Shown here: in pieces, positions 53,379 through 62,459 of the stretch
Layout of the letters: every line of letters begins with the position of its first letter
Numbering within the stretch: the stretch's first letter is position 1
NCBI GenBank assembly: GCA_963784805.1
Contig: CAWASR010000019.1
Location: 1 to 64,000, forward strand
Origin: Roseiarcus sp963784805
Lineage (GTDB): Bacteria; Pseudomonadota; Alphaproteobacteria; Rhizobiales; Beijerinckiaceae
Length of the DNA stretch: 64,000 bases
Direction of reading: 5' to 3'
Program-made: the position numbers and the translations under genes
The notes under the pieces: model-generated
What the model was told of the DNA's origin: nothing
Seen by the model: the letters and a program-made list of their open reading frames with translations, nothing else
Database searches by the model: none

Positions 53379-54740
53379 ATGAAGACCATCGTGAACAAGA
53401 CCTTCGAAGAGATCGCCGTCGGCGACTCCGCATCGGACTCGCGCACGCTGCAGCTCGGCGACGTGCGCGCCTGGGCCGCAGCCTTTGGCGAAGTTGGCAT
53501 GCACGCCGGCCCGGGCGAAAGTCAGGAGGCCGCCGGAATCGTCACGGGCCTCCTGACCGCACTGGCGGCTTCAACCCTCCCAGGACCCGGGACCTCGATC
53601 CGCTCGACTTCAGTGCAGATCAAGAGCGCGCTGCCGATCGACGCCGCGATGACGGCGCGGCTCGTCGTGCGGGAGAAGCGTTCGGATGAGGGAATCGTCG
53701 TGCTTGAGGGGGAATGCGCCGATCCTGCGGGCCGGGTCGTAGCGACGGCGATTCTGGAAGTGGTTGCGCCGTCGACGCGGCAGCGGCGTCAAGTCGTGGA
53801 GCATCGGCTCGAAGGACTCGTCGAACGCTGCCGGAATCTCAGTCCGATGCTGACCGGCGTGGTGCATCCGTGCAGCGCTGATGCGCTGGCGGGGGCGGTC
53901 GAGGCCGCCGAGGCCAAGTTGATCGTCCCGGTGCTTTTCGGTCCCGAGGTCGAGATTCGGCGGGTTGCGGACGATGCGCGCCTGGATATCGCCAAATGCC
54001 GAATCGTGGCCACGGACGGCCCTGAGGACTCTGCCCTCAAGGCGGCGATCGCCGCCGGAGCGGGCGAGGTGGCGGCGCTGATGAAAGGCAGCCTGCACAC
54101 CGACGTGCTTCTGCACGCGGTCATGCAGAAGCAAGCGAAGCTGCTCACCGGGCGGCTGATCAGCCACTGCGTGATGGTGTCGGCTCCGACCTATGCGCGG
54201 CGCTTCGTCGTCAGCGATGTGGCGCTCAACATCGCGCCCGACACCGACCAGAAGCGCGACATTTGCCAGAACGCGATCGGCTTTGCGCACGCACTGGGGG
54301 TCGACCTGCCAAAAGTGGCCGTCTTGGCGGCGGTCGAGATGGTGCAGACCAAAATGCCGGCGACGCTCGACGGGGCGATTCTCGCGAAGATGGCGGATCG
54401 CGGACAGATCGTCGGCGGCGTGGTCGACGGACCGCTCGACCTCGACGCGGCGGTCGACGCCGAGGCCGCCCGGATCAAGCATATCACGTCGCCGGTCGCT
54501 GGCTTGGCCGATATCCTGATCGTGCCGAACATCGAGGCCGGCAATATGGTTTACAAGAACCTCGCGTTCGTGGGCGACGCCCAGATTGCAGGCCTGGTGG
54601 TCGGCGCGCGGGCGCCGGTGATCCTGACCAGCCGCGCCGACACTCCCGCCGCCCGTCGCTTCTCGGCCGCCGCCGCCGTGCTCTATGCCGATGCGCTGGC
54701 GCACGACCGCGAAATCCTGCTGCCCAAGATCGCCGAGTGA
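53379..54740 (+). CDS. MaoC-like hydratase / phosphate acyltransferase fusion (bifunctional Pta/Ptb family)
   Basis: A 453-residue two-domain protein. Residues 1-135 are a hotdog MaoC-like domain, 150-453 a phosphate acetyl/butyryltransferase (Pta/Ptb) domain: GVVHPCSADALAGAVEAAEA, MKGSLHTDVLLHAVM, RLISHCVMVSAP, IEAGNMVYKNLAFVGDAQIA, all conserved. In active fusions the hydratase carries D-x-NP-x-H; here that place reads FGEVGMHAGPGES, so the Asp/His pair is lost and the hydratase half is probably inactive. The transferase half should make acetyl- or butyryl-phosphate for the kinase encoded 6 bp downstream. Confidence 0.9.
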   Translation: MKTIVNKTFEEIAVGDSASDSRTLQLGDVRAWAAAFGEVGMHAGPGESQEAAGIVTGLLTALAASTLPGPGTSIRSTSVQIKSALPIDAAMTARLVVREKRSDEGIVVLEGECADPAGRVVATAILEVVAPSTRQRRQVVEHRLEGLVERCRNLSPMLTGVVHPCSADALAGAVEAAEAKLIVPVLFGPEVEIRRVADDARLDIAKCRIVATDGPEDSALKAAIAAGAGEVAALMKGSLHTDVLLHAVMQKQAKLLTGRLISHCVMVSAPTYARRFVVSDVALNIAPDTDQKRDICQNAIGFAHALGVDLPKVAVLAAVEMVQTKMPATLDGAILAKMADRGQIVGGVVDGPLDLDAAVDAEAARIKHITSPVAGLADILIVPNIEAGNMVYKNLAFVGDAQIAGLVVGARAPVILTSRADTPAARRFSAAAAVLYADALAHDREILLPKIAE

Positions 54741-54746
54741 ACGGCC

Positions 54747-55922
54747 ATGAGCGAAGCGATCGTGGTCTTCAACTCGGGCTCCACCAGCCTGAAGTTCGCG
54801 GCGTACGCGATTGACGCGACCGGGTCATTAGCCCTGCTTTACGCCGGCCGGATCGACAGCATGCAGGACGATCCGCACTTCATCGTCAAGAACGCATCCG
54901 GCGAGCCGCTGTCGAGCCACGAATGGGGTCAGGACCACACGATCGACCACAAGGCGGCGCTGCTTTTCGTTATTGCCTGGCTGGAGGCCAACATCGACAG
55001 GAAGGTCATCGCGGCCGGCCATCGCGTCGTGCTCGGGGGAGCCCGCTTCGAGGCGCCGGTGCGGATCGAGGGCGACGTGCTGGATTATCTCGACTCGCTC
55101 GCCGTGATGGAGCCGTCGCACCAGCGCTACAATGTGCAGGGAGCTCGCGCGTTTGCCGAAGCGTTCCCCGGCCTGCCGCAGGTCGCCTGCTTCGACAGTT
55201 CGTTCCATCGGACGATGCCGGAGGTGGCGCAGACCTATGCGCTCCCCCAGGACGTGCGCGCAGCCGGAGTCCGCCATTGGGGCTACCACGGCATCTCCTA
55301 CGATTACATCAGCCGGCAGACGCCAAAATTCGCGCCTGAGGCGCGGCGCGTGATCGTAGCGCATCTCGGCGGCGGCGCCAGCATGTGCGCCATGCTGGAC
55401 GGGCGCAGCATCGAAACGACGATGGGCTTCGCCGGCTTATCCGGCCTGCCAATGGCGACGCGCGCCGGCGACGTGCCGCCTGGCGCGTTGTTCTATCTGC
55501 TGCGCAGCAAGCTGTTCGACGACGCGTCTCTGGAAAAGATGCTTTACGAGCGCGCGGGACTGCTTGGCCTGTCCGGCGTCAGCGGCGACATGCGGGTCTT
55601 GCAGGATAGCACGGATGCGCTCGCGGTCGCGGCGGTGGAGTATTTCGTCTACGCGATGACGAAATATGTCGGCGCGTATGCGGCGGTGCTCGGCGGGTTG
55701 GACGCGTTCGTGTTCACCGCCGGCATCGGCGAGCGCTCCGCCCCGGTGCGCGCGGCGCTGTGCGGCAAGCTGACGTCGCTCGGGGTGAAGCTCGACGAGC
55801 GGGCGAATGCGTCGAACGGGCCGCGCATTTCCGCCTCCGACAGCAGGGTGTCCGTCTGGGTCATCCCGACCAACGAGGAACTGATGATCGCGCAGCACAC
55901 GTTGGCGCTCGTTCGCCCCTGA
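54747..55922 (+). CDS. ackA: Acetate/propionate/butyrate kinase family
   Basis: A 391-residue ASKHA-fold kinase: IVVFNSGSTSLKFAAYAID, FDSSFHRTMPEVAQTYALP, GVRHWGYHGISYDYISRQ, HLGGGASMCAMLDGRSIETT and VFTAGIGERSAPVRAALCG. It converts acyl-phosphate and ADP to acid and ATP, completing a Pta-AckA pathway with the preceding gene, from which it is separated by 6 bp. Acetate is the usual substrate; propionate or butyrate is possible. Confidence 0.93.
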   Translation: MSEAIVVFNSGSTSLKFAAYAIDATGSLALLYAGRIDSMQDDPHFIVKNASGEPLSSHEWGQDHTIDHKAALLFVIAWLEANIDRKVIAAGHRVVLGGARFEAPVRIEGDVLDYLDSLAVMEPSHQRYNVQGARAFAEAFPGLPQVACFDSSFHRTMPEVAQTYALPQDVRAAGVRHWGYHGISYDYISRQTPKFAPEARRVIVAHLGGGASMCAMLDGRSIETTMGFAGLSGLPMATRAGDVPPGALFYLLRSKLFDDASLEKMLYERAGLLGLSGVSGDMRVLQDSTDALAVAAVEYFVYAMTKYVGAYAAVLGGLDAFVFTAGIGERSAPVRAALCGKLTSLGVKLDERANASNGPRISASDSRVSVWVIPTNEELMIAQHTLALVRP

Positions 55923-56100
55923 TCGGATTATCCTACGGCAGGAGGCCGCGTGTCGATCGGCGGCGCCCAGGTTGCACGTCTTGGGCTGACGCGCGCTGGG
56001 GCGGCCTCGGCCCCGCTCGCCGCCAGACTTGTCGGCGCCGCGAGCCCCTCGCTATCGTCGATGTCATGCCTCTCGAAGCGCCAGGAACGAAGGTCCCCCA

Positions 56101-57390
56101 ATGCCGCCCGACGACCCCGCCGACACCCGGTCGCAACTTCAGCTCAGAACGTTCGACGACGCGCTGGGCCGACGCATCGTCGAGACGCACATCTGGGCGG
56201 TGCGCGAAGGACTGCGCGGCGCCCCGGCTTTTGACCTGTTTGACGGTTATTGCCAGCGTCTGGTCATTCACGGGACGCCGCTGTGGCGGGCGCACGCGGC
56301 GATGGAAACGCTGCATCCGCAATGGAACGGCTACGGCTACACCTGGCGACGCGACCTCAACGCGATCGAGCCCGAGCAATATCCCCACGGCGACGACGAC
56401 GCGGCGATCTGGGTGACCAGTCCTTTCTATGACCTTATCCGTCGCGCCCACGGCGGCGAAGACAACCCCTCGATGCGCCGGCGCCTGGAGAAAGGCCCGG
56501 AACAGCGCGATTTCCCGGTGCTGGAAGAGTTCTTCGCCCTGGGCGCGACGGACTACGTCGCCCATCTTTTCATCTTCGGCAAGGACCGCGACCGCTCGCA
56601 AGGGTCGGGGGTCGTTTATTCATTCATGACCGACCGGAGAGGCGGCTTCAGCGACGATGACACCACGCTGCTGCAGGCGACCTTGCCCGCGCTTTCGCTG
56701 GCGATTAAGGCGCATGCCGGCCACGTCATCGCCTCGGGACTGCTTGGGACATATCTGGGCGAAGACGCCGGACGGCGGGTTCACGCCGGCGCGGTCGAGC
56801 GCGGCTCCGTCAATACCTTGAACGCTGTCATCTGGTACGCCGACATCCGCGGCTTCACGCCGATCAGCGATTCAGCGCCCGGTCCCCTCATCGTCGATCT
56901 GCTCAACGACGTGTTCGAAATCTTGACCGCGACGCTGCGCCCGCGCGGCGGCCAGGTGCTCAAATTCATCGGCGACGCCCTGCTCGCCACTTTCTCTTTC
57001 GAAGAGGCCGATCGCGCCGAGACCTGCCGCCGGGCGCTCGACGCCGCGATCGAGGCGATGCGCAACATCGACGCCATGAACGCTACGCGCGCGGCGGCCG
57101 GGGTCCCGGTCGCCGCCGTCGATCTCGCGCTTCATCTCGGCGAGGTGCTCTACGGCAATGTCGGCGCAACCGACCGGCTGGACTTCACCGTCATTGGCCC
57201 GGCGATCAACGAAGTCGCTCGCATCGAGGCCTTGTGCGAGCCGCTGGGCCGCGCGGTTCTGGCCTCGGCCGAATTCGTCGCCGCCGCGTCGGACGGCGAC
57301 CACCGCCTCGAGTCGCTTGGCCGCCATGCGCTCCGGGGCGTCAGGGAGGCGAAGGAGATATTCGCCCTGGATTTGAGCGCCGCGGGCTGA
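56101..57390 (+). CDS. Class III adenylate/guanylate cyclase
   Basis: A 429-residue soluble protein. The N-terminal half (about 10-215) is an uncharacterised sensor-like domain (ETHIWAVREGLRGAPAFDLF, LHPQWNGYGYTWRRD, FYDLIRRAHGGED) shared by a family of rhizobial cyclases. The C-terminal cyclase domain has metal Asp residues in IWYADIRGFTPISD and KFIGDALLATF and the transition-state region DFTVIGPAINEVARIEALCE. It makes cAMP (or cGMP). ATG 56101 with GAAGG upstream was chosen over an in-frame GTG/ATG extension. Confidence 0.88.
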   Translation: MPPDDPADTRSQLQLRTFDDALGRRIVETHIWAVREGLRGAPAFDLFDGYCQRLVIHGTPLWRAHAAMETLHPQWNGYGYTWRRDLNAIEPEQYPHGDDDAAIWVTSPFYDLIRRAHGGEDNPSMRRRLEKGPEQRDFPVLEEFFALGATDYVAHLFIFGKDRDRSQGSGVVYSFMTDRRGGFSDDDTTLLQATLPALSLAIKAHAGHVIASGLLGTYLGEDAGRRVHAGAVERGSVNTLNAVIWYADIRGFTPISDSAPGPLIVDLLNDVFEILTATLRPRGGQVLKFIGDALLATFSFEEADRAETCRRALDAAIEAMRNIDAMNATRAAAGVPVAAVDLALHLGEVLYGNVGATDRLDFTVIGPAINEVARIEALCEPLGRAVLASAEFVAAASDGDHRLESLGRHALRGVREAKEIFALDLSAAG

Positions 57391-57429
57391 CAGCGGCGCC
57401 GCGAGCCTGCAGTGCGGCGCCGCCGCCCC

Positions 57430-58440
57430 TCACCTTATCGGCGGCGCATATTGAAGGCCGCCCTGGTTCCACAGCGCGTTCAAGCCCCGGCGAATCTTGA
57501 TCGGCGAGCCCATCCCGACATTGCGCTCGAACGACTCGCCGTAATTGCCGACCGCCTTGATGGCGCGGTAGGCCCAATCGTTCGTCAGGCCCAGGCCCTG
57601 GCCGAAGTCGCCCTCGACGCCGAGCAGCCGGCGGATCGCCGGATTGGGGGACTTGAGCTTCTCATCGACATTGGCCTTCGTGACCCCGAGCTCTTCGGCG
57701 GTGATGAGCGCGTAATGCACCCATTGCACGATCTGGAACCACTGGATGTCGTCCTTGCGCACCGACGGACCCAGCGGCTCCTTGGAGATGATCTCCGGCA
57801 GCACGATATTGTCGTCGGGATTGGACATCTTGAGACGTTCCGCATAGAGGCCCGACGCGTCGGTGGTGTAGGCGTCGCAGCGGCCGGTGTCGTAGGCCTT
57901 GGTCGCCTCGTCGTCAGTCGCGAACACGACCGCCTCCAGCTTCATGTGGTGGGCGCGGAAATAGTCGGCCAGATTGAGCTCCGTCGTCGTGCCCTGCTGG
58001 ACGCAGACCGAGGCGCCGTCGAGCTTCAGCGCCGAATCGACTCCGAGCTTCCTGTGCACCATGAACCCCTGCCCGTCGTAAAAGTTGACGCCGGTGAAAA
58101 ACATGCCGCCGGTCTCGCGCGACAGCGTCCAGGTGGTGTTGCGGATCAGCACGTCGATCTGGCCCGAGGCGAGGATCGTCGGCCGGTCCTTGGCGTTGAT
58201 CGGCAGAAATTTGACCTTGTTCGGATCGTTGAAGATCGCGGCGGCGATCGCGCGGCATTCGTCGACGTCGAGGCCTTTGTAGACGCCCTGGCTGTCCGGC
58301 AGCGCAAATCCGGCAAGCCCCGGATTCGAGCCGCAGATCAACTGGCCGCGCGCCTTGATCTGGTCGAGCGTTCCGGCGCTCGCTGTCGCCGCTGCGGCGC
58401 TGAGCGCCGCCCCCGCCAGCCAGGCAAAAAGTGCTCGCAT
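57430..58440 (-). CDS. General L-amino acid ABC transporter substrate-binding protein (AapJ-like)
   Basis: A 336-residue periplasmic binding protein with signal peptide MRALFAWLAGAALSAAAATASA. Mature signature: LDQIKARGQLICGSNPGLAG, DVDECRAIAAAIFNDPNKVK, IDVLIRNTTWTLSRE and YTTDASGLYAERL. This is the AapJ/BztA class that binds glutamate, aspartate and other amino acids. No permease or ATPase genes (aapQMP) are adjacent, so it is an orphan component here. ATG 58440 follows GGGAG; a TTG directly before it is the alternative. Confidence 0.92.
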   Translation of the reverse strand: MRALFAWLAGAALSAAAATASAGTLDQIKARGQLICGSNPGLAGFALPDSQGVYKGLDVDECRAIAAAIFNDPNKVKFLPINAKDRPTILASGQIDVLIRNTTWTLSRETGGMFFTGVNFYDGQGFMVHRKLGVDSALKLDGASVCVQQGTTTELNLADYFRAHHMKLEAVVFATDDEATKAYDTGRCDAYTTDASGLYAERLKMSNPDDNIVLPEIISKEPLGPSVRKDDIQWFQIVQWVHYALITAEELGVTKANVDEKLKSPNPAIRRLLGVEGDFGQGLGLTNDWAYRAIKAVGNYGESFERNVGMGSPIKIRRGLNALWNQGGLQYAPPIR

Positions 58441-58648
58441 CAACGTCTCCCGTGGTTTCGCGCCATGATTGTCGGGCGCTCGTCTTCATGGCTCGCCCAA
58501 AGAGCGTCGCCGAGGGTTCGTCATTGTCGGGATAGCGGGTCGCAGAAGTCAATCGGGCGCCGTTCGATGCGGATTGCGTCTGGCCGCGCCCTGCTCTAGC
58601 CAAAGGCGGGCGGTTCAGAACCGGGCTTCAAAGAGAATTGGGACGCCT

Positions 58649-59836
58649 ATGGCCAAGATGACCGACGAAACCCGCGCGTCCCTGAAAAGCCGCTCTCGGC
58701 TCGTCCATCTCGGCCGCGACCGCGAACATTCGCAAACCTTCGTCAACGTGCCGCCGTATCGCGGTTCGACCGTCCTCTATCCCGACGCCGCGACCCTGAA
58801 GAGCCGCGCCCAGCGCTACACCTACGGCACGCACGGCACGCCGACGACCGACGCGCTCTCCTCCGCCTGGAGCGATATTTCGGGCGCCGCCGGGACGGTG
58901 CTGGTCCCTTCCGGGCTGGCGGCGATCGTGGTCGCGCTGATGGCGGCGCTGAGCGCCGGCGATCATCTGTTGGCGACCGACTCCGCCTATGCCCCCGCCC
59001 GCGCCTTCGCCGACAGAACCCTGAAGCGGATGGGGGTCGAGACGACCTACTACGATCCCTGCATCGGCGCCGGGATCGAGGCGCTGATGCGGCCGAACAC
59101 CAGGGCGGTGCTGACCGAGTCGCCCGGTTCGCAGTCGCTCGAGATCCAGGACGTGCCCGCGATCGCCGAAGTCGCGCACGCCCGCGGCGCCTGCGTCATC
59201 ATGGACAACACCTGGGCGACGCCGCTGTTCTTCCCGCCGCACGCCCATGGGGTCGACATGGCGGTCGAGGCGGGCACGAAATACCTGTCGGGGCACTCCG
59301 ATCTGCTTCTGGGCCTGGTCTCGGCCAACGAGACATGGTTCGAGCCTCTCCGCCGCAGCGTCGACCTGATGGCGATTCCGCCCGGTCCCGAAGACGTCTT
59401 CCTGGCGCTGCGCGGCCTGCGCACCATGGAGCTGAGGCTGCGCGAGGCCGAACGGCAGGGACTGGCGCTGGCGCGGTGGCTGCAAACGCGGCCCGAGGTC
59501 CTGCGCGTGATCCACCCCGCCCTGCCCGACGATCCCGGCCATGCGCTGTGGAAGCGCGACTTTTCGGGCTCGTCGGGATTGTTCAGCGTCGTGCTCAAGC
59601 CGGCGTCGGAAGCCGCCGTCGCCGCCCTGCTCGACGGTCTGGAGCTGTTCGGCCTCGGCTTTTCCTGGGCCGGCTTCGAGAGCCTCGCGATTCCCTTCGA
59701 CTGCACGACCTACCGCACCGCGACCCGCTGGGCGCCGGGCGGTCCGACGCTGCGCTTCAGCGTCGGCCTCGAGGACATCGAGGATTTGAAGGCGGACCTC
59801 GACCGCGGCTTCGCCCGCCTGCGCGCGACCGCGTGA
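58649..59836 (+). CDS. metC: Cystathionine beta-lyase (Cys/Met metabolism PLP enzyme)
   Basis: Cleaves cystathionine to homocysteine, pyruvate and ammonia. The 395-residue fold-type I PLP enzyme has TVLYPDAATLKSRAQRYTYG, the MDNTWATPLFFPP segment with PLP-binding Asp, and the Schiff-base Lys in GTKYLSGHSDLLLG. The SRxxxFVNVPPYRGSTVLYP-type N-terminus matches alphaproteobacterial MetC better than MetB. Adjacent and divergent to aapJ-like gene, a common rhizobial neighbour pair. Confidence 0.92.
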   Translation: MAKMTDETRASLKSRSRLVHLGRDREHSQTFVNVPPYRGSTVLYPDAATLKSRAQRYTYGTHGTPTTDALSSAWSDISGAAGTVLVPSGLAAIVVALMAALSAGDHLLATDSAYAPARAFADRTLKRMGVETTYYDPCIGAGIEALMRPNTRAVLTESPGSQSLEIQDVPAIAEVAHARGACVIMDNTWATPLFFPPHAHGVDMAVEAGTKYLSGHSDLLLGLVSANETWFEPLRRSVDLMAIPPGPEDVFLALRGLRTMELRLREAERQGLALARWLQTRPEVLRVIHPALPDDPGHALWKRDFSGSSGLFSVVLKPASEAAVAALLDGLELFGLGFSWAGFESLAIPFDCTTYRTATRWAPGGPTLRFSVGLEDIEDLKADLDRGFARLRATA

Positions 59837-59857
59837 GGCCGGCGACAGGGAGCGCGG

Positions 59858-60817
59858 ATGCGAAAGTTTCTCATCGACACCGACACCGCCTCCGACGACG
59901 CAGTCGCGATCATGATGGCGCTCGCCGACCCGGACGTCAGCGTTCTCGGCCTGACGACGGTCGCCGGCAACGTCGGCCTGGAGCAGGCGACGGCGAACGC
60001 GCTGCTGACCGCCGAGGTCTGCGGATCCGACGTTCCGGTGTTCATCGGCGCGGGCGGCCCGCTGACCCGCCCGCATCAGCACGCGCACTGGTTTCATGGG
60101 CGCGACGGGCTCGGGGATCGCGGCTATCCGGCGCCGAAGCGCCTGCCTGAGCGCGAGCGCGCGGTCGAGGCGATCCGGCGCTTCGCCGACGAAGCGCCGG
60201 GCCTGACGCTGGTGACGCTGGGGCCCCTCACCAACATCGCGCTGGCGCTGGCGCGCGATCCCGCCATCGCGGACAAGATCGGCCGCTGCGTGGTGATGGG
60301 CGGCGCGCCCTGCTGCGAGGGCAATGTGACGCCGGCGGCCGAATACAACATCTGGGTCGACCCGGAAGCGGCGCGCGCCGTCTTCCGCTCGCGGCTCAAG
60401 ATCGAAATGATCGGCTGGCACGTGTCGCGCGGCCCCTCGGTGCTGAGCGACGCCGAGGTCGCCGAAATCGAGGCGCTCGGCACGACGAAGGCGCGGTTCG
60501 CGATCGAGACCAACAGCCGCGCCCGCGAGGCCTATCGCGTGCAGACCGGCGAGGCCGGCCTGTCGCTCGCCGACCCGACCGCGATGGCGGTGGCGCTCGA
60601 CCGCTCGATCGGCCTCTCCTGGTCGCGCCACCGGATCGCGATCGAAACCCAGAGCGAGCTCACCCGTGGCATGACCGTCGTCGACCGCCTCAACGTCAGC
60701 GCCGACGCCAACAATGCGAACATCTGGGACGCGGCCGCGGGCGCGGGCGCGGCCGCCGACGTCTTGTGGACCTTCGACGCCGCCCGGTTCAAGGCGATGC
60801 TGAAGGCGGCGCTATAG
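59858..60817 (+). CDS. Inosine/uridine-preferring nucleoside hydrolase
   Basis: A 319-residue NH-fold enzyme with calcium-binding DTDTASDDAVAIMMAL (DxDxxxDD motif, residues 7-14), TTVAGNVGLEQATANAL, VMGGAPCCEGNVTPAAEYNI and the later metal Asp region. It hydrolyses the N-glycosidic bond of nucleosides for salvage. Begins 21 bp after metC and is probably co-transcribed. It ends just before repeat copy C. Confidence 0.9.
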   Translation: MRKFLIDTDTASDDAVAIMMALADPDVSVLGLTTVAGNVGLEQATANALLTAEVCGSDVPVFIGAGGPLTRPHQHAHWFHGRDGLGDRGYPAPKRLPERERAVEAIRRFADEAPGLTLVTLGPLTNIALALARDPAIADKIGRCVVMGGAPCCEGNVTPAAEYNIWVDPEAARAVFRSRLKIEMIGWHVSRGPSVLSDAEVAEIEALGTTKARFAIETNSRAREAYRVQTGEAGLSLADPTAMAVALDRSIGLSWSRHRIAIETQSELTRGMTVVDRLNVSADANNANIWDAAAGAGAAADVLWTFDAARFKAMLKAAL

Positions 60818-60849
60818 CACGTGTCGCTTTGGCGGAATGTTTGGAAACG

Positions 60850-61020
60850 ATTGCAAGCCAGGGGGAAGGAAAGGAAAACCAAAAGGGAAGCAAAGGAAAA
60901 TTGAAGGGGAAGCCTGGGAAAATAAAGGGGAAGGAAACGAAAGCATTTTGTTTCCGCGAATCGTGATTTTTCAAGGGGTTATGACCGATTCCAAATTAAA
61001 AAATCTCCCCGCCGCCAAAT
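60850..61020 (+). repeat. Interspersed repeat, copy C (block 1)
   Basis: Matches block 1 of copies A and B: a purine-rich tract (GGAAGGAAAGGAAAACCAAA), TTTCCGCGAATCGTGATTTT and CGATTCCAAATTAAAAAATC. In frame it reads ESILFPRIVIFQGVMTDSK. The ATG of MTDSKLKNLPAAK gives a 13-codon frame ending in TGA. After 61020 only faint similarity to block 2 remains (AAGAAATTGTCG near 61130). It lies 30 bp after the nucleoside hydrolase gene; 61020-61220 holds nothing recognisable. Confidence 0.7.
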
Positions 61021-61220
61021 GAGCCCGCCCTGACCGCCGAGGCCCCTTGTCAAAGGAGCCCCGCTGGGCGCCGTCCCGCGTCCTCGCTTCCGCCTGCCTC
61101 AAGAGGAAAACACGGATTGCCCGCCTGGCAAGAAATTGTCGATTTTTCAGAATGCCGCCCGCGCCAGGAGGGCCGCGTCCAAGGCGCCTCGATCGAATGG
61201 AGGCGCGCTCTAACCGCTTG

Positions 61221-61789
61221 AGGCGGCGGCGAATCGGGCGAAAGCCGACGGTTGGATGGAGGTCTTATGTAGACGCTCTAGTTAGCCCGACTTACCACAG
61301 CGTTCATCGACGACCGTGCCCCCTCGAGCACGACCGCGAAGGGGAACACATGCTGCCTGTACGAATTCAAGGACGCCGTTGAATGTCGGCTATTTCACCC
61401 GGTGCAGCGCTTTGCCCTGGGTGTCGAAAGTGCAGGACGCACCATGGTCTAATATGCAATTGCTCTCGGTGATCGTTGCGCTAGTCGCGCTGCGATGAAT
61501 GGTCAGGCCGCAATCGTTTCCGTCTTCATCCTTGGTTAGCTCGAGCACATCTCCGCGCACCGTCGCGTGTCCGTCCATGTCGCCGAGGCAGCCGTGCGCA
61601 CCAGACATACACCAACCCGATGACTTGCTCCATGCGCCGGGCCTATTTTGAGGCTGAAGTTTTACGACGCCGCCTAGATGGCCTGGATAAGTGACGGTCA
61701 CGGTTCGTCATGTTGCATCGTCTGTATTCGCATGGGGGCCTCGGCTTGATTGATCATCTTGTTTCGCCTGCTTCGGATAGGCGCCGTTG
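61221..61789 (+). repeat. Direct duplication, copy 1
   Basis: This 569-bp block repeats at 63432-64000 (offset 2211). The first about 380 bp differ at only two positions. The following about 190 bp carry many substitutions and small insertions/deletions, yet total length is the same. It contains the 3' part of a secreted-protein gene on the minus strand. Confidence 0.92.
61390..61789 (-). pseudogene. Decayed copy of a small secreted Cys-containing protein gene
   Basis: The C-terminal 64 residues (GAHGCLGDMDGHATVRGDVL, then SNCILDHGASCTFDTQGK) are identical to the intact copy at 63601-64000. Upstream, small insertions and deletions throw the frame: parts of the N-terminal half are recovered as TVTYPGHLGGV and, in another frame, NGAYPKQAKQDDQ. 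The pattern 'HGASCxF' resembles small exported proteins of unknown function. Probably non-functional. Confidence 0.75.
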
Positions 61790-62082
61790 GCGCTTATCAA
61801 AGGGGAGTGGGTGATAGAGGGTGAGAGAGGCTTGCAATGATGCTCCTGTGATCCCAGGGTAGTGTGGCGTATCGCCCCACTCCGCGAACCAATCCTCACG
61901 ATAAGGAATAGCCCGTCCTCGCGTCCGCAGACGGTGAGGCGTCGATTGCCATCAGGGCTTGTGATCTGCGCGACATCTCGGCACGTCAAGGTTCCTGTGT
62001 GATCATGATGGACGCACAGTCGTCTCGAAGCCTTTGATTTTCTTATCAAAACGGCTAATTGTACTGATGGGTAGCGTTGCTT

Positions 62083-62320
62083 GTCAACCTGCTTGCTGGC
62101 GTGACCTCGCTCTATCTCTTGCAGCACGCCGCCAATCCGGTGCATTATCGCCCCTGGGGCGCGGCGGCGCTCGCCGAGGCGAAGCGGCGCGGCTGTCCAA
62201 TCTTGCTCTCGATCGGCTACGCCGCCTGCCACTGAGGCCACGTGATGGCGATCGGAATTGTTCGAGAACGCGGAAACAGCCGCCCTCGCCGAGCGCGGTT
62301 ACAATCCTGCCGCGCCCGGA
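62083..62320 (+). pseudogene. N-terminal fragment of a DUF255 thioredoxin-domain protein (YyaL-like)
   Basis: One frame reads NLLAGVTSLYLLQHAANPVH, YRPWGAAALAEAKRRG, CPILLSIGYAACH, then TGA (62233-62235) followed by GHVMA. In family members this is CHWCHVMA, so the stop replaces the Trp and the next Cys is Gly. After a frame change FENAETAALAERG continues the homology. The remaining about 550 residues are absent. A relic with its CxxC redox site destroyed. Confidence 0.8.
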
Positions 62321-62459
62321 AATTTGCCCCGGCGACATTGCACATCCTGCCAACCCGTTGATTTCATAATGGCCTGCTCGCTTCCGAGACCTTCGCACGT
62401 TTCGCGCGCCTTTGATTTCGTTGGCAATTTTTGGTGCAAAGTCTGGTGCAAAAGTCCGC

